Assembly: GCA_026003755.1 (NCBI GenBank)
Contig: BPHV01000001.1
Span: 558,001 to 622,000 of the forward strand
DNA from: Candidatus Roseilinea sp.
GTDB taxonomy: Bacteria; Chloroflexota; Anaerolineae; J036; Brachytrichaceae
Reading direction: 5' to 3'
Length of the DNA stretch: 64,000 nt
Translations under genes and position numbers: made by a program
The notes under the pieces: model-generated
Databases searched by the model: none
What the model was told of the DNA's origin: nothing
The model's input: the letters and a program-made list of their open reading frames with translations, nothing else
In this document: piece after piece, positions 8,406-17,663 of the stretch
How the letters are laid out: every line of letters begins with the position of its first letter
Position numbering within the stretch: position 1 is the stretch's first letter

Positions 8406-11297
8406 GTGTCAACGTTGAGGCTGATGGCCCGTTACAACCTGGTAACCGTGGCGCTGTTGGTGCTGGGAATCGGAACGCCGGCGCCAATCAGCCGAGCGGC
8501 ATCAACCACTGCGCCGATCGTCATCAACCTGGGCGGGTCGCGCATCATGCGGGCCAACCCCGCTGCTGCCGATTTCAACGGCGACGGCTTCAAAGAGCTG
8601 GTCGTGCCCACCGACGACGGCCGGCTGTTTGTCATCGGCTGGAACGGCAGCGCGTGGGCTGTGCTGTGGTCGCGCAACGTGGTGCTGGACATCAACGCCG
8701 CCGGTCCAACCAACCCGACCAGCGATACCAGGATCACATCCGCCGTGGCCGTCGCCGACCTTGACCTGGACGGCAAGCTGGAGGTCGTCGTGCCCGCCGG
8801 CGGCTTGCCGGAGTATCACAAGAACGGCGGCCTGCTGGTCTATGGCTACAACAGCCCATGGAGCTTCAGCATCAAAGGCAACTGGCCACAGCCGAAGATT
8901 GATCAGGTCGGCGGCGGAACAGGATTTGGCAATCCCGACGGCTACTGGGATGGCATCTTCTCCAGCGCGGCGCTGGGCGATATTGACGGCGACGGCGATC
9001 TGGAGATCGTCTGGGAGGGCGAGGACCGGCGCATCCATGCCTATCATCACGATGGCAGCGTCGTGGCCGGTTGGCCCCTGTATCGCTGGCCGCCCTACCT
9101 CTATCCGCTGGCGCGCGGCGGACTTTCCTCGCCGGCCATAGGCGACCTGGACGGCGACGGCATCCATGATGTCGTAGTCGGCGGCACCAGCCCAAAGTGC
9201 ATCCCTTCGCCAATTGATGGCTGTGGCGGCGGCTCGGACTATACCGTGGCGCCGGTGTGGGCGATTCGCGGGGATAGCAGTTTGATCGCTGGCTGGCCGA
9301 AATACGTGGGGCAGTGGGTAGATTCGTCGCCGGCCTTGGGCGACCTGGACGGCGACGGCTATCTGGACGTGGTGGTAGGCACCGGCCGGCCTGGGATCGC
9401 CGGCGCGGGCGGATACAACGTGTTTGCCTGGAAGCGCGACGGCACACCGCTGCCCGGCTGGCCGCGCCCCACCACCAACAACATGATGGCGTCGCCGGCG
9501 CTGGCCGATTTGGACGGCGGCGGCTTGGACGTGGTGATCGGGTGCGGCGCAGATGGCGCGGCGAACTGTCCCACCCTGTATGCCTGGCGCGGCAACGGCA
9601 GCAATGTGCTCGGCTTTCCCATGACGCCGCTGAACGCCAACTACTGGGATCGCCAGCCTGCGGATGGGCGCTATTCCCCCGTGATCGCCGATCTAAACGG
9701 CGACAATCAGCTCGAAGTGTTATTCATCAGCCACAGCTCGGTGGGCATCTCATTGATCACAGCTTCCGGCGGCAACAGCCCCGATGTGTCGCGCGCCCAA
9801 GGGCCGGCCGATGGGGCGTTGTACTCTCCGCCTCTGGTGACCGACATTGACAACGACGGCCTGCTGGAGACGATCTTCGCCGGCAGCGTCAACGGCACCA
9901 ACGGGACCGATGGGCAGGCCGCCGTGTACATCTGGCAGGAATCCGGCGCGGCGCTGCCTGCGCGCACGCCCTGGCCGATGTACCGCCACGACAACCGGCG
10001 CACCGGCAACTATTGCTACACCGAACAGCCCCCCGCGCCGCCGAGCGCCGTGAGCGCCACCCCTGCGGCCAATGTATGGAGCAATCAAACCACCGTCAAC
10101 GCCACCTGGAGCGGCGCGGCCGGTTACGGCTGCGCCCGCCTGAGCGGCTTCTCGCTGAGCTGGTCGCAGTCGCCATCGGCCGTCCCGGACACTTTGGTGG
10201 ACACCTTCGCCAACAGCGCGACCAGCCCGGCCCTGAGCGACGGCGCCTGGTATCTGCACGTTCGCGCCCGCGACGAATGGGGCAACTGGAGCAGCACGGC
10301 GCACTTCGGCCCGTTTTTGATTGACACCACGCCGCCGGCTGTGACGGTGCAAGCGCCGGCCGCTGTGCCGGGCGGCAGCGCGCCGGTGGGTTGGAGCGGC
10401 GCCGATGCGGGTTCGGGCGTCTTCAGCTACACCGTGCAGGCGCGCATCGGCGCCGGCGCATGGACGACCTGGCTGGGCAGCGTGCCGGCCGGCACCACCG
10501 GCGGCAGCTACGCCTTGGGCAGCAACGCCTGCACCACCGTCTCGTTCCGCGCGCGAGCCAGGGACGCAGTCGGCAACCTCGGCGCGTTCAGCGCGCCGGT
10601 CACTACCGCCATCGGCAGCGCCCACGTCATCAGCGGCTGGGTGGTCAACAACCGGGGACAGCCGGTGTTTAACGCGCTACTCGGCGCAAGCGGGGCCTGC
10701 CTCACCCAGAACAGCGACCCACAAGGATTGGCCCGCGCCTACCTGGCGGCGCCCGGCGCCAGCGACTTGAGCGTGTCGCGCGCCGGCTTCGGCAGCCTGC
10801 CCACGCTGTATGCCCGCAGCACGGGCACGCAGGACACCATTGTGCTGCCGCCGGCCACCAACGTCATCAGCCGCTCGCACTTCGAGGTCGGCGGCGCCTG
10901 GGCTTTCAGCGGCAACGCCGGCTATACCGCGCAAGCCCACAGCGGCGTGCGCGGAGCCGCCATCACCGGCACGGGCAGCCTTCAACAAGTGATCAGCAGC
11001 GCGCCGGCCGGCGGCGTGCTGTCGCTGTTGCTCAAGGCGAGCAACGCCGAGCCGGGCGACCTGGTCTCCATCCGGTTGGAGGGCGCCTCTCACACCGTCG
11101 CGCTTACCCCCACCCTGGGCGCAGCTTGGCAACATGTGTGGGAGGACGCGGGCGCGCTGGCCGGTCAGGCCGTCACCCTGACCATCGAGGCAAACGACGC
11201 CGGCGTCCCCGGACTCATCGTCATGGTGGACGAGGTCACGCTGGGGCCGACCCTCACAGGCAGCTATCCCATTTACTTGCCAACAGTGCAGCGCTGA
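8406..11297 (+). CDS. Secreted FG-GAP/VCBS repeat protein with Ig-like domains
   Basis: GTG start after a GGAGGAG site. A signal peptide spans residues ~1-32 (VTVALLVLGIGTPAPISRAA). Residues ~50-510 hold eight FG-GAP-type repeats with Asp-rich calcium loops (ADFNGDGFKELVV, ADLDLDGKLEVVV, GDIDGDGDLEIVW, GDLDGDGIHDVVV, GDLDGDGYLDVVV, ADLNGDNQLEVLF, TDIDNDGLLETIF), which fold as an integrin-like beta-propeller. Then come fibronectin/Ig-like domains (~540-740), a carboxypeptidase-regulatory-like segment and a lectin-like jelly roll. The protein ends SYPIYLPTVQR, like other exported Chloroflexi proteins. Likely a surface adhesion or glycan-binding protein. Low-identity remnants of its Ig domain lie just downstream. 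Confidence 0.85.
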   Translation: MSTLRLMARYNLVTVALLVLGIGTPAPISRAASTTAPIVINLGGSRIMRANPAAADFNGDGFKELVVPTDDGRLFVIGWNGSAWAVLWSRNVVLDINAAGPTNPTSDTRITSAVAVADLDLDGKLEVVVPAGGLPEYHKNGGLLVYGYNSPWSFSIKGNWPQPKIDQVGGGTGFGNPDGYWDGIFSSAALGDIDGDGDLEIVWEGEDRRIHAYHHDGSVVAGWPLYRWPPYLYPLARGGLSSPAIGDLDGDGIHDVVVGGTSPKCIPSPIDGCGGGSDYTVAPVWAIRGDSSLIAGWPKYVGQWVDSSPALGDLDGDGYLDVVVGTGRPGIAGAGGYNVFAWKRDGTPLPGWPRPTTNNMMASPALADLDGGGLDVVIGCGADGAANCPTLYAWRGNGSNVLGFPMTPLNANYWDRQPADGRYSPVIADLNGDNQLEVLFISHSSVGISLITASGGNSPDVSRAQGPADGALYSPPLVTDIDNDGLLETIFAGSVNGTNGTDGQAAVYIWQESGAALPARTPWPMYRHDNRRTGNYCYTEQPPAPPSAVSATPAANVWSNQTTVNATWSGAAGYGCARLSGFSLSWSQSPSAVPDTLVDTFANSATSPALSDGAWYLHVRARDEWGNWSSTAHFGPFLIDTTPPAVTVQAPAAVPGGSAPVGWSGADAGSGVFSYTVQARIGAGAWTTWLGSVPAGTTGGSYALGSNACTTVSFRARARDAVGNLGAFSAPVTTAIGSAHVISGWVVNNRGQPVFNALLGASGACLTQNSDPQGLARAYLAAPGASDLSVSRAGFGSLPTLYARSTGTQDTIVLPPATNVISRSHFEVGGAWAFSGNAGYTAQAHSGVRGAAITGTGSLQQVISSAPAGGVLSLLLKASNAEPGDLVSIRLEGASHTVALTPTLGAAWQHVWEDAGALAGQAVTLTIEANDAGVPGLIVMVDEVTLGPTLTGSYPIYLPTVQR

Positions 11298-11484
11298 GCC
11301 GCGCAACGCCGGAACACGCTCAGTCGTGACTCGCCGGTCAGAAATTACCTTGAGGTAGTTCATAGATGACACAGATGTCCACACATCGGCGCAGCGCGCG
11401 TGATGGGCTCCTCGCCGCCCGACCAGCGTCAGCCTGTTCACCACGGCGAACGCGGTGATGACCTAATATGCCCACCTGTGCGCT

Positions 11485-11690
11485 GTGGATTTGATAGGCA
11501 ACGCCGCCAATACAACGTTGCACTACAGCCTGTTTCGCATTGACCGGGTTGCGTCCACATCGCAACTGGTCGGCCCGCCCACCGCGCTGAGCGATGCCGC
11601 CGTCGCGCCGTCGTGGAGCGGCAGCGATTGCGGTTCTGGCATGGCCGGCTACGATGTTCAGGCCCGCCAGGCGCCAACCGTCGGCTACGG
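11485..11690 (+). pseudogene. Remnant of an Ig/Fn3-like domain related to the upstream FG-GAP protein
   Basis: The forward frame reads PSWSGSDCGSGMAGYDVQAR. This parallels GWSGADAGSGVFSYTVQAR in the upstream protein (about residues 665-685). It has no start, no signal peptide, and runs out of homology at about 11690. It looks like the leftover of a duplicated or deleted paralogue. The rest of the 11298-11684 gap shows no other gene. Confidence 0.5.
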
Positions 11691-12542
11691 GGCGCACCCG
11701 CCTGTTAACTCAAAAGCATCCACCGTCGCCGAGGCGGTGTTCAACACGTCAAAGCGCAGCCGTGAGGCAGTGGCGTCCAATCGCAGCGCGCCGTAATCCC
11801 CGTTGTATCGCACCACGCTGCCGGCGATCGGCGCGCCAAAGGTATAGAGGGGTGCGCCGCCGATGCCGTTGACCAGATACACGATCCCATCGCGCGAGAG
11901 GCGCTCGTAATTGTGGGCATGGCCGGCGATCACCACGTCGGCGCCCCACGCTGCAAACGGCCATTGCGTGGCCGGCATTGAGCCATGCACCGCCGACGAG
12001 GAGTAAGGCGGATGGTGCAAGACGACGATCTGCCAGCAGGCGGTCGAGGCGGCCAGCGCGCTTTGCAACCATAGCGCCTGGGCCGAGGATGCCGTGATGC
12101 CGTCCGGCTCGTGCACATCGCTATTGAGGATAAACCAGTGCACCGGCCCGATGAGCACGTCGTAATAACGCTCGTTGCCCGGCAGGGTGAAGTAGCTCAG
12201 ATGCGCGGCGTAGCCAGCGCTGCTGTTCCAGTCGTGATTGCCCAGGGCGGGATAGAAGCGATTGAACCCCGGATTGTTCGGCGCAGGGTACGAACCGAGA
12301 TAAGGATGGATGAAATCGGCGTAATACTGGCCGATGTTCTGGTCAATGGTGCCGGCGAGGCCGCTGTAGTAGTTGTTGTCGCCGGCGGCGATGATGGCCT
12401 GCGGCTGCCAGGACTTCACCAAGTTTGCGACGGCTGCCGCCGGCGCGCCGGCCAGCCCAAAATCGCCGATCACGGCGAAGCGCGTCGGCTGGTTTAGGCA
12501 GGAAGACGCGATAACTCTGCGCGATGGCGCCCGGCCGGGCAT
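11685..12542 (-). CDS. Calcineurin-like metallophosphoesterase
   Basis: All five metal-site blocks are present: FAVIGDFG, IAAGDNNYY, ALGNHDW, VVLHHPPY and VIAGHAHNYER, so a binuclear metal phosphatase of the purple-acid/PhoD-like superfamily is well supported. From ATG 12542 the protein is 285 residues but lacks an export signal. A second frame beginning at ATG 12621, 13 bases after the upstream glycosyltransferase stop, encodes a good signal peptide (MLRATILLCIMLGALARP). It reaches the same point at ~12495-12500, so one base shift there may have split an exported enzyme. The substrate is unknown; a nucleotide or phosphoester in the periplasm or outside is likely. Confidence 0.85.
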   Translation of the reverse strand: MPGRAPSRRVIASSCLNQPTRFAVIGDFGLAGAPAAAVANLVKSWQPQAIIAAGDNNYYSGLAGTIDQNIGQYYADFIHPYLGSYPAPNNPGFNRFYPALGNHDWNSSAGYAAHLSYFTLPGNERYYDVLIGPVHWFILNSDVHEPDGITASSAQALWLQSALAASTACWQIVVLHHPPYSSSAVHGSMPATQWPFAAWGADVVIAGHAHNYERLSRDGIVYLVNGIGGAPLYTFGAPIAGSVVRYNGDYGALRLDATASRLRFDVLNTASATVDAFELTGGCAP

Positions 12543-12634
12543 GTTGCCTTTCGCTTGGCGGCGGCAGTGGCCGGGCCAGTGCGCCGAGCATGATGCACAG
12601 CAAGATCGTTGCTCTCAGCATAGTGACTCGACAG

Positions 12635-13624
12635 CTAGCGGGTGTTGACTTGCAAATGTCGGTAGCGCGCCATAACCGCCCTCGGCGATTGCGCCGGGGC
12701 CAACCGGTCGAAGATGTGCCGGTCTGAACGGCGTCGCAGTAGGGCGCGCCGTTTGCGCCAGGCGTGCGCCGCGTTGCGCCAGCCTTCCCAGCGGCCGGCC
12801 AGGACGCCTGCCGCCTGGCGCGTGATGAGCGCGCGGGCCACCGCGGCTGCGTCGTATCCCCACATCAACAGCCAATATCGCCACAGATACGGCAACGGAT
12901 AGTTCTTCAAGATCAACCATACTTTGTTGCGCCCAAGCAACCGGCGCTTCAACGGCGAGCCTTCGCCTGCCGTGGCCGAGTGGCAATGCAACACGCGGGC
13001 GGTGGGGACATAGGCAGTCGTCCAGCCGGCCCATTGCGCCCGCCAGGCCAGATCCACATCTTCCAGATATGCGAAGAAGTCTTCGTCGAACAGGCCCACC
13101 TCGTCCAGCATGGCGCGGCGATACAGCGCTGCTCCGGCGCACGCGCCGAACACGGGCGTCGGCGCGGTCTCGCTCTCGGCGACCGGCTGCCCTCCCCGCC
13201 GGTCCCAGGCAATCCCCAGGCGATCCACCGCGACGCCGGCCGAGTTGATCATGCCGGGGCGATCGGCAAACAGCATCAGCGAGGCCGCCGCGCCCAGGCG
13301 CGGGTCTGCATCCAGCGCGCGCACCAGCTCTGCCAGCCAGCGCGGATCGGGCATGGTGTCGTTGTTCAGGGTGGCGACGTAGGGCGCGCTGCCGGCGCGG
13401 ATGGCTTGATTGTTGGCCGCCGCGAAGCCTCGGTTGTGCGCGTTGAGCAGCAGGCGCGTCTGCGGTTCGCGCCGGCGCACCCACTCGACCGAGCCATCGG
13501 TCGAGCCGTTATCCACCAGCCAGACTTGAAAATCGGTGAAGGTCTGAGCGCGCAGCGCGTCGAAGCAAGAGGGGAGATGGCGTAGCCCGTTCCAGTTGAC
13601 GATGACCAGATCAACCCGAGACAT
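12635..13624 (-). CDS. Glycosyltransferase family 2
   Basis: 329 residues, ATG at 13624. The start VDLVIVNWNGLRHLPSCFDA and VDNGSTDGSVEW are the GT2 nucleotide-binding signature. The metal-site region reads ATLNNDTMPDPRW. The acceptor loop has DEDFFAYLEDVDLAWRAQ with the ED pair near the catalytic base. This is the N-acetylglucosaminyl/rhamnosyl-transferase type of GT2 without membrane spans. It is divergently transcribed from the methyltransferase at 13662. The phosphoesterase follows it closely, so the two may be one transcript. Confidence 0.87.
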   Translation of the reverse strand: MSRVDLVIVNWNGLRHLPSCFDALRAQTFTDFQVWLVDNGSTDGSVEWVRRREPQTRLLLNAHNRGFAAANNQAIRAGSAPYVATLNNDTMPDPRWLAELVRALDADPRLGAAASLMLFADRPGMINSAGVAVDRLGIAWDRRGGQPVAESETAPTPVFGACAGAALYRRAMLDEVGLFDEDFFAYLEDVDLAWRAQWAGWTTAYVPTARVLHCHSATAGEGSPLKRRLLGRNKVWLILKNYPLPYLWRYWLLMWGYDAAAVARALITRQAAGVLAGRWEGWRNAAHAWRKRRALLRRRSDRHIFDRLAPAQSPRAVMARYRHLQVNTR

Positions 13625-13645
13625 GATTGCTGGCTGTGCGCGTGA

Positions 13646-13651
13646 TAGAAT
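13646..13651 (+). promoter_or_regulatory. -10 box (TAGAAT) for a probably leaderless transcript
   Basis: TAGAAT ends 10 nt before the ATG at 13662 and no ribosome-binding site intervenes. The expected transcription start would fall on or next to the start codon. This also supports choosing 13662 over the upstream in-frame codons. Confidence 0.45.
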
Positions 13652-13661
13652 CGCGCGTGCG

Positions 13662-14462
13662 ATGCCGTCGCCCGATGCGGAAGTGCGCGCACTGCAACCA
13701 TGGTATCACGACTTCTCGCGCTTCGGCCTGCAAACCCAATTTCCTCCCCGCCGCGCCGATCAACTGCGCGCCCTGTTCAACAGTTTACGCCGCCGGCTGG
13801 ATCCTGCCTATGTCGAGAAGGGCGAACGCTTCTCGTTGCGCCAGCTCCTGAAGCCTGCGCCGCCGGCTCATGTCGCCAATCAAGGCGTCAAAGAACAGGT
13901 GATCGAAGCGTACTTGCGGCGTTGTCTGGCCGACCTGCCGAGCGCCGCGCCTGAGTGTCTGGACCTTTTCTGCGCCGATGGCTACTATGCGTGTTTGCTG
14001 GCCACGCTGCGGCCCGATGCGCGCATCACCGGCGTGGACCTTGACCCGCAAGAGATTCGCCGCGCGCAGACGGCGGCCCGCCTGTTGAAGCTGTCGGCGC
14101 TGCGCTTCGAAGTGGGCGACGTGTGGGATGTGACGCGCGCGGGGCGGGCCTATGACCTGGTCTTGTGCACCGGCGGCTTGTATCATCTGGCGCAGCCGGC
14201 CGAGTTCGTGCGCGCCCTGCGGCCGGTGGCGCGCTGCTTCCTGGTGGTGCAGAGCGTGGTCACGCTGGAGACGGATGATCCGGGCTACTTTGTCACGCCG
14301 GCCCCCGGCTGGAAGCACGGCAGCCGCTTTACCCACGCCGGGCTGGGGCGCTGGCTGACCGAAGCCGGCTGGCGCATCCTCGATAGCGCGCTGCGTGAGT
14401 TGCCGGCCAACCCGCGCCGCTGCGACCGCGGTTCTAGCTTCTACTGCTGCGCTGCGGGCTGA
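13662..14462 (+). CDS. SAM-dependent methyltransferase, DUF1698-like
   Basis: 266 residues from ATG 13662. ALQPWYHDFSRFGLQTQF is the W-Y-H entry seen in CmoB-like enzymes. Motif I is LDLFCADGYYACLLA, motif II TGVDLDPQEI, motif IV YDLVLCTGGLYHLAQP. The first glycine of the usual G-x-G loop is replaced (FCADGYY), which is common in this subgroup. The C-terminus (RRCDRGSSFYCCAAG) has a Cys pair. A role in methylating sugars of the surface glycan is inferred from the flanking glycosyltransferases. It is 14 bases ahead of the next gene and likely co-transcribed with 14477-18364. Confidence 0.78.
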   Translation: MPSPDAEVRALQPWYHDFSRFGLQTQFPPRRADQLRALFNSLRRRLDPAYVEKGERFSLRQLLKPAPPAHVANQGVKEQVIEAYLRRCLADLPSAAPECLDLFCADGYYACLLATLRPDARITGVDLDPQEIRRAQTAARLLKLSALRFEVGDVWDVTRAGRAYDLVLCTGGLYHLAQPAEFVRALRPVARCFLVVQSVVTLETDDPGYFVTPAPGWKHGSRFTHAGLGRWLTEAGWRILDSALRELPANPRRCDRGSSFYCCAAG

Positions 14463-14476
14463 GTGATCCCTTCACT

Positions 14477-15379
14477 ATGACCCTGGGCATCATCATTTTG
14501 AACTGGAATCAGGCCGGGGATACCCTGACTTGCCTGCGCAACGCCCAGCAGTGGGATATGCCGGGCAAGCGCATCTGGATAGTGGACAACGGCTCACGAC
14601 CAGAAGATGTGCGCGCGCTGACCGAAGTTTCGGGCGACGGTGTACAGGTCATCTTCAGCGCGGTGAATCGTGGCTTTGCCGGCGGCAACAACTTGGCGCT
14701 CCAACAGGCGCTGGATGCCGGTTGCCAGGCGGTGCTGTTGCTGAACAACGATGCCCAGGCCGGCGCAGACGCCATCGGCCAACTCTGGCGCACGTTGAAC
14801 GATCGCGCAGAGATCGGCATCGTCGGGCCGGTGCTGGTGGACGCCGCCGATCCCCGGCGAGTGCTGTCGGCCGGCGGCAAAGACATCGCGCGGCATCTGG
14901 CATCTCACAGGTCGGATGTGCCGCCGCCGGGCCAGGTGCGGCTGGTGGATTACGTGCCGGGCACGTGTGTGATGATCCGCGCCGACGTGTTGCGCGCGGT
15001 GGGGCTGTTGGACGAGGATTACTTCTTCGGCGGCGAAATGGCCGACCTGTGCGCACGGGCAAGACAAAAAGGCTGGCACAGCGCTGTGCATGGATCGGCG
15101 GTCGTGCGTCATGCTGTGGATCGCTCGGCCCTCATCCGACATCAAGTGCATGTTTATTATGTAATAAGAAATCGCTTTCTGTACATCCGCAAGTTCCATC
15201 CGCAAGGACGGCGGGGATTGTTTGCCGTCTGGACGGCATATAGCCTGTATGTCACCGCGCTCGCCGTTCTGCGCGGCGATCTGGCGCATGCGCGTGCGAT
15301 TGGGTTGGGCTGCCTGGACGGCTGGCGCGGGCGATTCGGCGGGCAGAATGCGCGGGTGACGCGGGGCAAGGTGTCTTGA
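14477..15379 (+). CDS. Glycosyltransferase family 2
   Basis: 300 residues. LGIIILNWNQAGDTLTCL and IVDNGSRPEDV form the nucleotide-binding start. VLLLNNDAQAGADAI is the metal-site strand. DEDYFFGGEMADLCARAR replaces the more usual YEDVDL, keeping an acidic residue pair. Start ATG at 14477; its TGA is followed without gap by the ATG of the next glycosyltransferase. A cytoplasmic enzyme of the glycan assembly line; donor and acceptor are not determinable. Confidence 0.86.
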   Translation: MTLGIIILNWNQAGDTLTCLRNAQQWDMPGKRIWIVDNGSRPEDVRALTEVSGDGVQVIFSAVNRGFAGGNNLALQQALDAGCQAVLLLNNDAQAGADAIGQLWRTLNDRAEIGIVGPVLVDAADPRRVLSAGGKDIARHLASHRSDVPPPGQVRLVDYVPGTCVMIRADVLRAVGLLDEDYFFGGEMADLCARARQKGWHSAVHGSAVVRHAVDRSALIRHQVHVYYVIRNRFLYIRKFHPQGRRGLFAVWTAYSLYVTALAVLRGDLAHARAIGLGCLDGWRGRFGGQNARVTRGKVS

Positions 15380-16399
15380 ATGCGCGCGTTGTATCACGTC
15401 ACCATTCCGCCTTCTGCAATGGCCGATTGCGAGGCGGTGATGCAGGATATCCGACTGTTGCAGCAGATTGCGCCGGGGGAGGTCATTCATCTCTACCCGA
15501 CGCGCACGCCGGGCACGCGCATCCCGCGCCTGCTGTGGGGGGCGAATCGGGTGCTCGAACTTTGGCGCGCTGAACGAGCGGTTGACCTGCATCATGTGTT
15601 CAACCCCGATCCGTTTCCATTTCCGGCGCTGCGCTTTCTGAAGCGACCGATTGTCTATACGGTGGTGGGGGGCCTCGATGAACGTCATCGGGATATGGCG
15701 CGCCGGCTGTCTGAGCTGGCCTACACGATCATCGTGTCGAGCGAGGCAGATTACGAACGTCTACAGGCATGGGGCATCGCCGGGGGACATCTCATTCCGC
15801 CGGCCATAGATGCGAGTCGGTTTTCGCACACGCCGCTCCCGCCCGATGCACCGCCTACCCTGCTGGCCGGCTCTGCGCCCTGGACCGCGGAGCAATTCAC
15901 CAGCAAGGGGGTGGATGCTTTGCTGGACGCCGCGCAGCGACGCCCCGACTTACGCCTGATCTTCTTGTGGCGTGGCGTGTTGTTTGATGAGATGATGCAA
16001 CGGGTCAAAGCGCGAGGTCTGGAGGGGCGCGTTCGTGTGCTGAACGAACGGGTGGACGTGAACGCAGCGCTGGCCGGCGCAAGCGCCGGCGTGGTGCTGG
16101 CCACGCGGCCTGAAGTGGTCAAAGCTTATCCCCATTCGCTGCTCGAGTCGTTGGCGGCCGGCAAGCCGGTTTTGGTAAGCCGCGTCATTCCGATGGCCGC
16201 ATGGGTCGAGCGCGAGAGACTGGGCCACGTGATTGAGGCCGTGGAGGCCGAAGCGATCTTGCGCGCGGTGGCCGAGCTGGAGCGCGGGACGGCGCGCTTT
16301 GCGGCCGAGGCATTGCGGGCGGCGGTGCGCGACCGGCTGGCGCGCTTCATGCAGGCGCACCGAGATGTCTATGCCGCTGTCGCGCGTGCGCATCGCTGA
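15380..16399 (+). CDS. GT4 glycosyltransferase
   Basis: 339 residues, starting directly after the preceding stop. The N-terminal half is short (VTIPPSAMADCEAVMQDIRL; DLHHVFNPDPFPFPALR). The donor half has VSSEADYERLQAWGI and a clear LATRPEVVKAYPHSLLESLA segment followed by AGKPVLVSR. The second Glu of the usual EX7E signature is kept (LLES). About 40 residues shorter than typical GT4 proteins, but continuous. Operon position 3 of a five-gene run (13662-18364). Confidence 0.84.
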   Translation: MRALYHVTIPPSAMADCEAVMQDIRLLQQIAPGEVIHLYPTRTPGTRIPRLLWGANRVLELWRAERAVDLHHVFNPDPFPFPALRFLKRPIVYTVVGGLDERHRDMARRLSELAYTIIVSSEADYERLQAWGIAGGHLIPPAIDASRFSHTPLPPDAPPTLLAGSAPWTAEQFTSKGVDALLDAAQRRPDLRLIFLWRGVLFDEMMQRVKARGLEGRVRVLNERVDVNAALAGASAGVVLATRPEVVKAYPHSLLESLAAGKPVLVSRVIPMAAWVERERLGHVIEAVEAEAILRAVAELERGTARFAAEALRAAVRDRLARFMQAHRDVYAAVARAHR

Positions 16400-16427
16400 T
16401 GGTTGCGCCGGTCGGAGAGAGCACACC

Positions 16428-17663
16428 ATGCGGGTGTTGTTTGTGACTCATGCGTATCACCCTTCCAAAGGCGGCGTGCAGTGGTTGATGCAGTCGCTGG
16501 CCGAGCGGCTGAGCGCGGGAGGGGATGCGGTGACGGTGTTCACCACGGTGGCCCATCGCTGCGAGCTGTTCATTGACGCCCGTCAACCCCGCTTGCCCGT
16601 GGGCGAGGTGACGCTGAACGGCGTGCGGGTGCGCCGATTTGATGTGTTCAACCGGCTGACGTGGCTGCGCCTGAACGCGGCGCGCGTAGCGCACAAACTG
16701 CGTTTGCCCGGCCAGGATTGGATGCGTGGGCTGTACTTCGGGCCAATCGTGCCGGGGCTGCGCCGCGCGATCCTCGATCAGCCGGCCGATGTCATCGTGG
16801 CCGCCTCGTTCCCCATGATTCACATGTACGACGCGCTCGCTGCCGGCTGCGCCGGCGGTCGGCCGGTTGTCTTGGTCGGGACGGTGCATCCTGCCGACCG
16901 GTGGAGCTACGACCTGCCGCGCATGTATCGCGCGATTCGCCAGGCCCATGCCTACATCGCGCTGAGCGACTATGAGCGGGACTACCTGGCCGCGCGTTGC
17001 CCGGGCGCGCGCCTTCACGTCATCGGCGGCGGCGTGGACGCTGCGGCATTCGCTGCGCCCGAGGCAGGCCGAGCTTTCCGCCTTCGGCAGGGCTGGGCAG
17101 ATGATGATCTGGTAATTGCGATGATCGGGCGCATGACGGCGTACAAACGCGCGGATGTGATGCTGGCAGCCATGCCGGCCATCTGGGAGGCGCTGCCGCA
17201 GGCGCGCTTGCTGCTGGCCGGCGCCGGCACGGGTGAGCTGGCCGCTCTGGAAAGGCGCGTTCAGGCGCTGCCGCATCCGCAGCGTGTGACGATCTTGCCG
17301 GACTTTGACGAGCGCGATAAGCCGGCCATCTTTTCCGCAGCCGATATGATTGTTCATCTATCGGAGCGCGAGTCGTTCGGCATGGTGATCGTCGAGGCGT
17401 GGGCAGCCGGCAAGCCGGTGATCGGGTCGCGGGCCGGCGCCTCCGCGAGCGTAATCGCCGACGGGGAAGATGGCGTGCTGGTGCACTATGGCGACGCCGA
17501 CGCGCTGGCGCGCGCGGTGATCGCGCTCGGCAATTCGGCCACGATGCGCCAGGCGCTGGGGCGCGCCGGCCAGGCTAAGGCGCGTCGGCTGTATGACTGG
17601 CAGGTCGTGGTGCCCCGCTATCGCGCATTATTCAATGCATTGGTGGAAGGTAAGGGCGCATGA
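16428..17663 (+). CDS. GT4 glycosyltransferase
   Basis: 411 residues from ATG 16428 (MRVLFVTHAYHPSKGGVQWL), chosen because the GT4 fold begins exactly there; in-frame codons upstream overlap the previous gene. Features are GGVQWLMQSLAERL (acceptor glycine loop), ALSDYERDYLAARCPG, VIAMIGRMTAYKRADVMLAA, and the EX7E signature in LSERESFGMVIVEAWAAGKP. A normal-length retaining enzyme. Its 3' end overlaps the next gene by four bases (ATGA). Confidence 0.9.
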   Translation: MRVLFVTHAYHPSKGGVQWLMQSLAERLSAGGDAVTVFTTVAHRCELFIDARQPRLPVGEVTLNGVRVRRFDVFNRLTWLRLNAARVAHKLRLPGQDWMRGLYFGPIVPGLRRAILDQPADVIVAASFPMIHMYDALAAGCAGGRPVVLVGTVHPADRWSYDLPRMYRAIRQAHAYIALSDYERDYLAARCPGARLHVIGGGVDAAAFAAPEAGRAFRLRQGWADDDLVIAMIGRMTAYKRADVMLAAMPAIWEALPQARLLLAGAGTGELAALERRVQALPHPQRVTILPDFDERDKPAIFSAADMIVHLSERESFGMVIVEAWAAGKPVIGSRAGASASVIADGEDGVLVHYGDADALARAVIALGNSATMRQALGRAGQAKARRLYDWQVVVPRYRALFNALVEGKGA

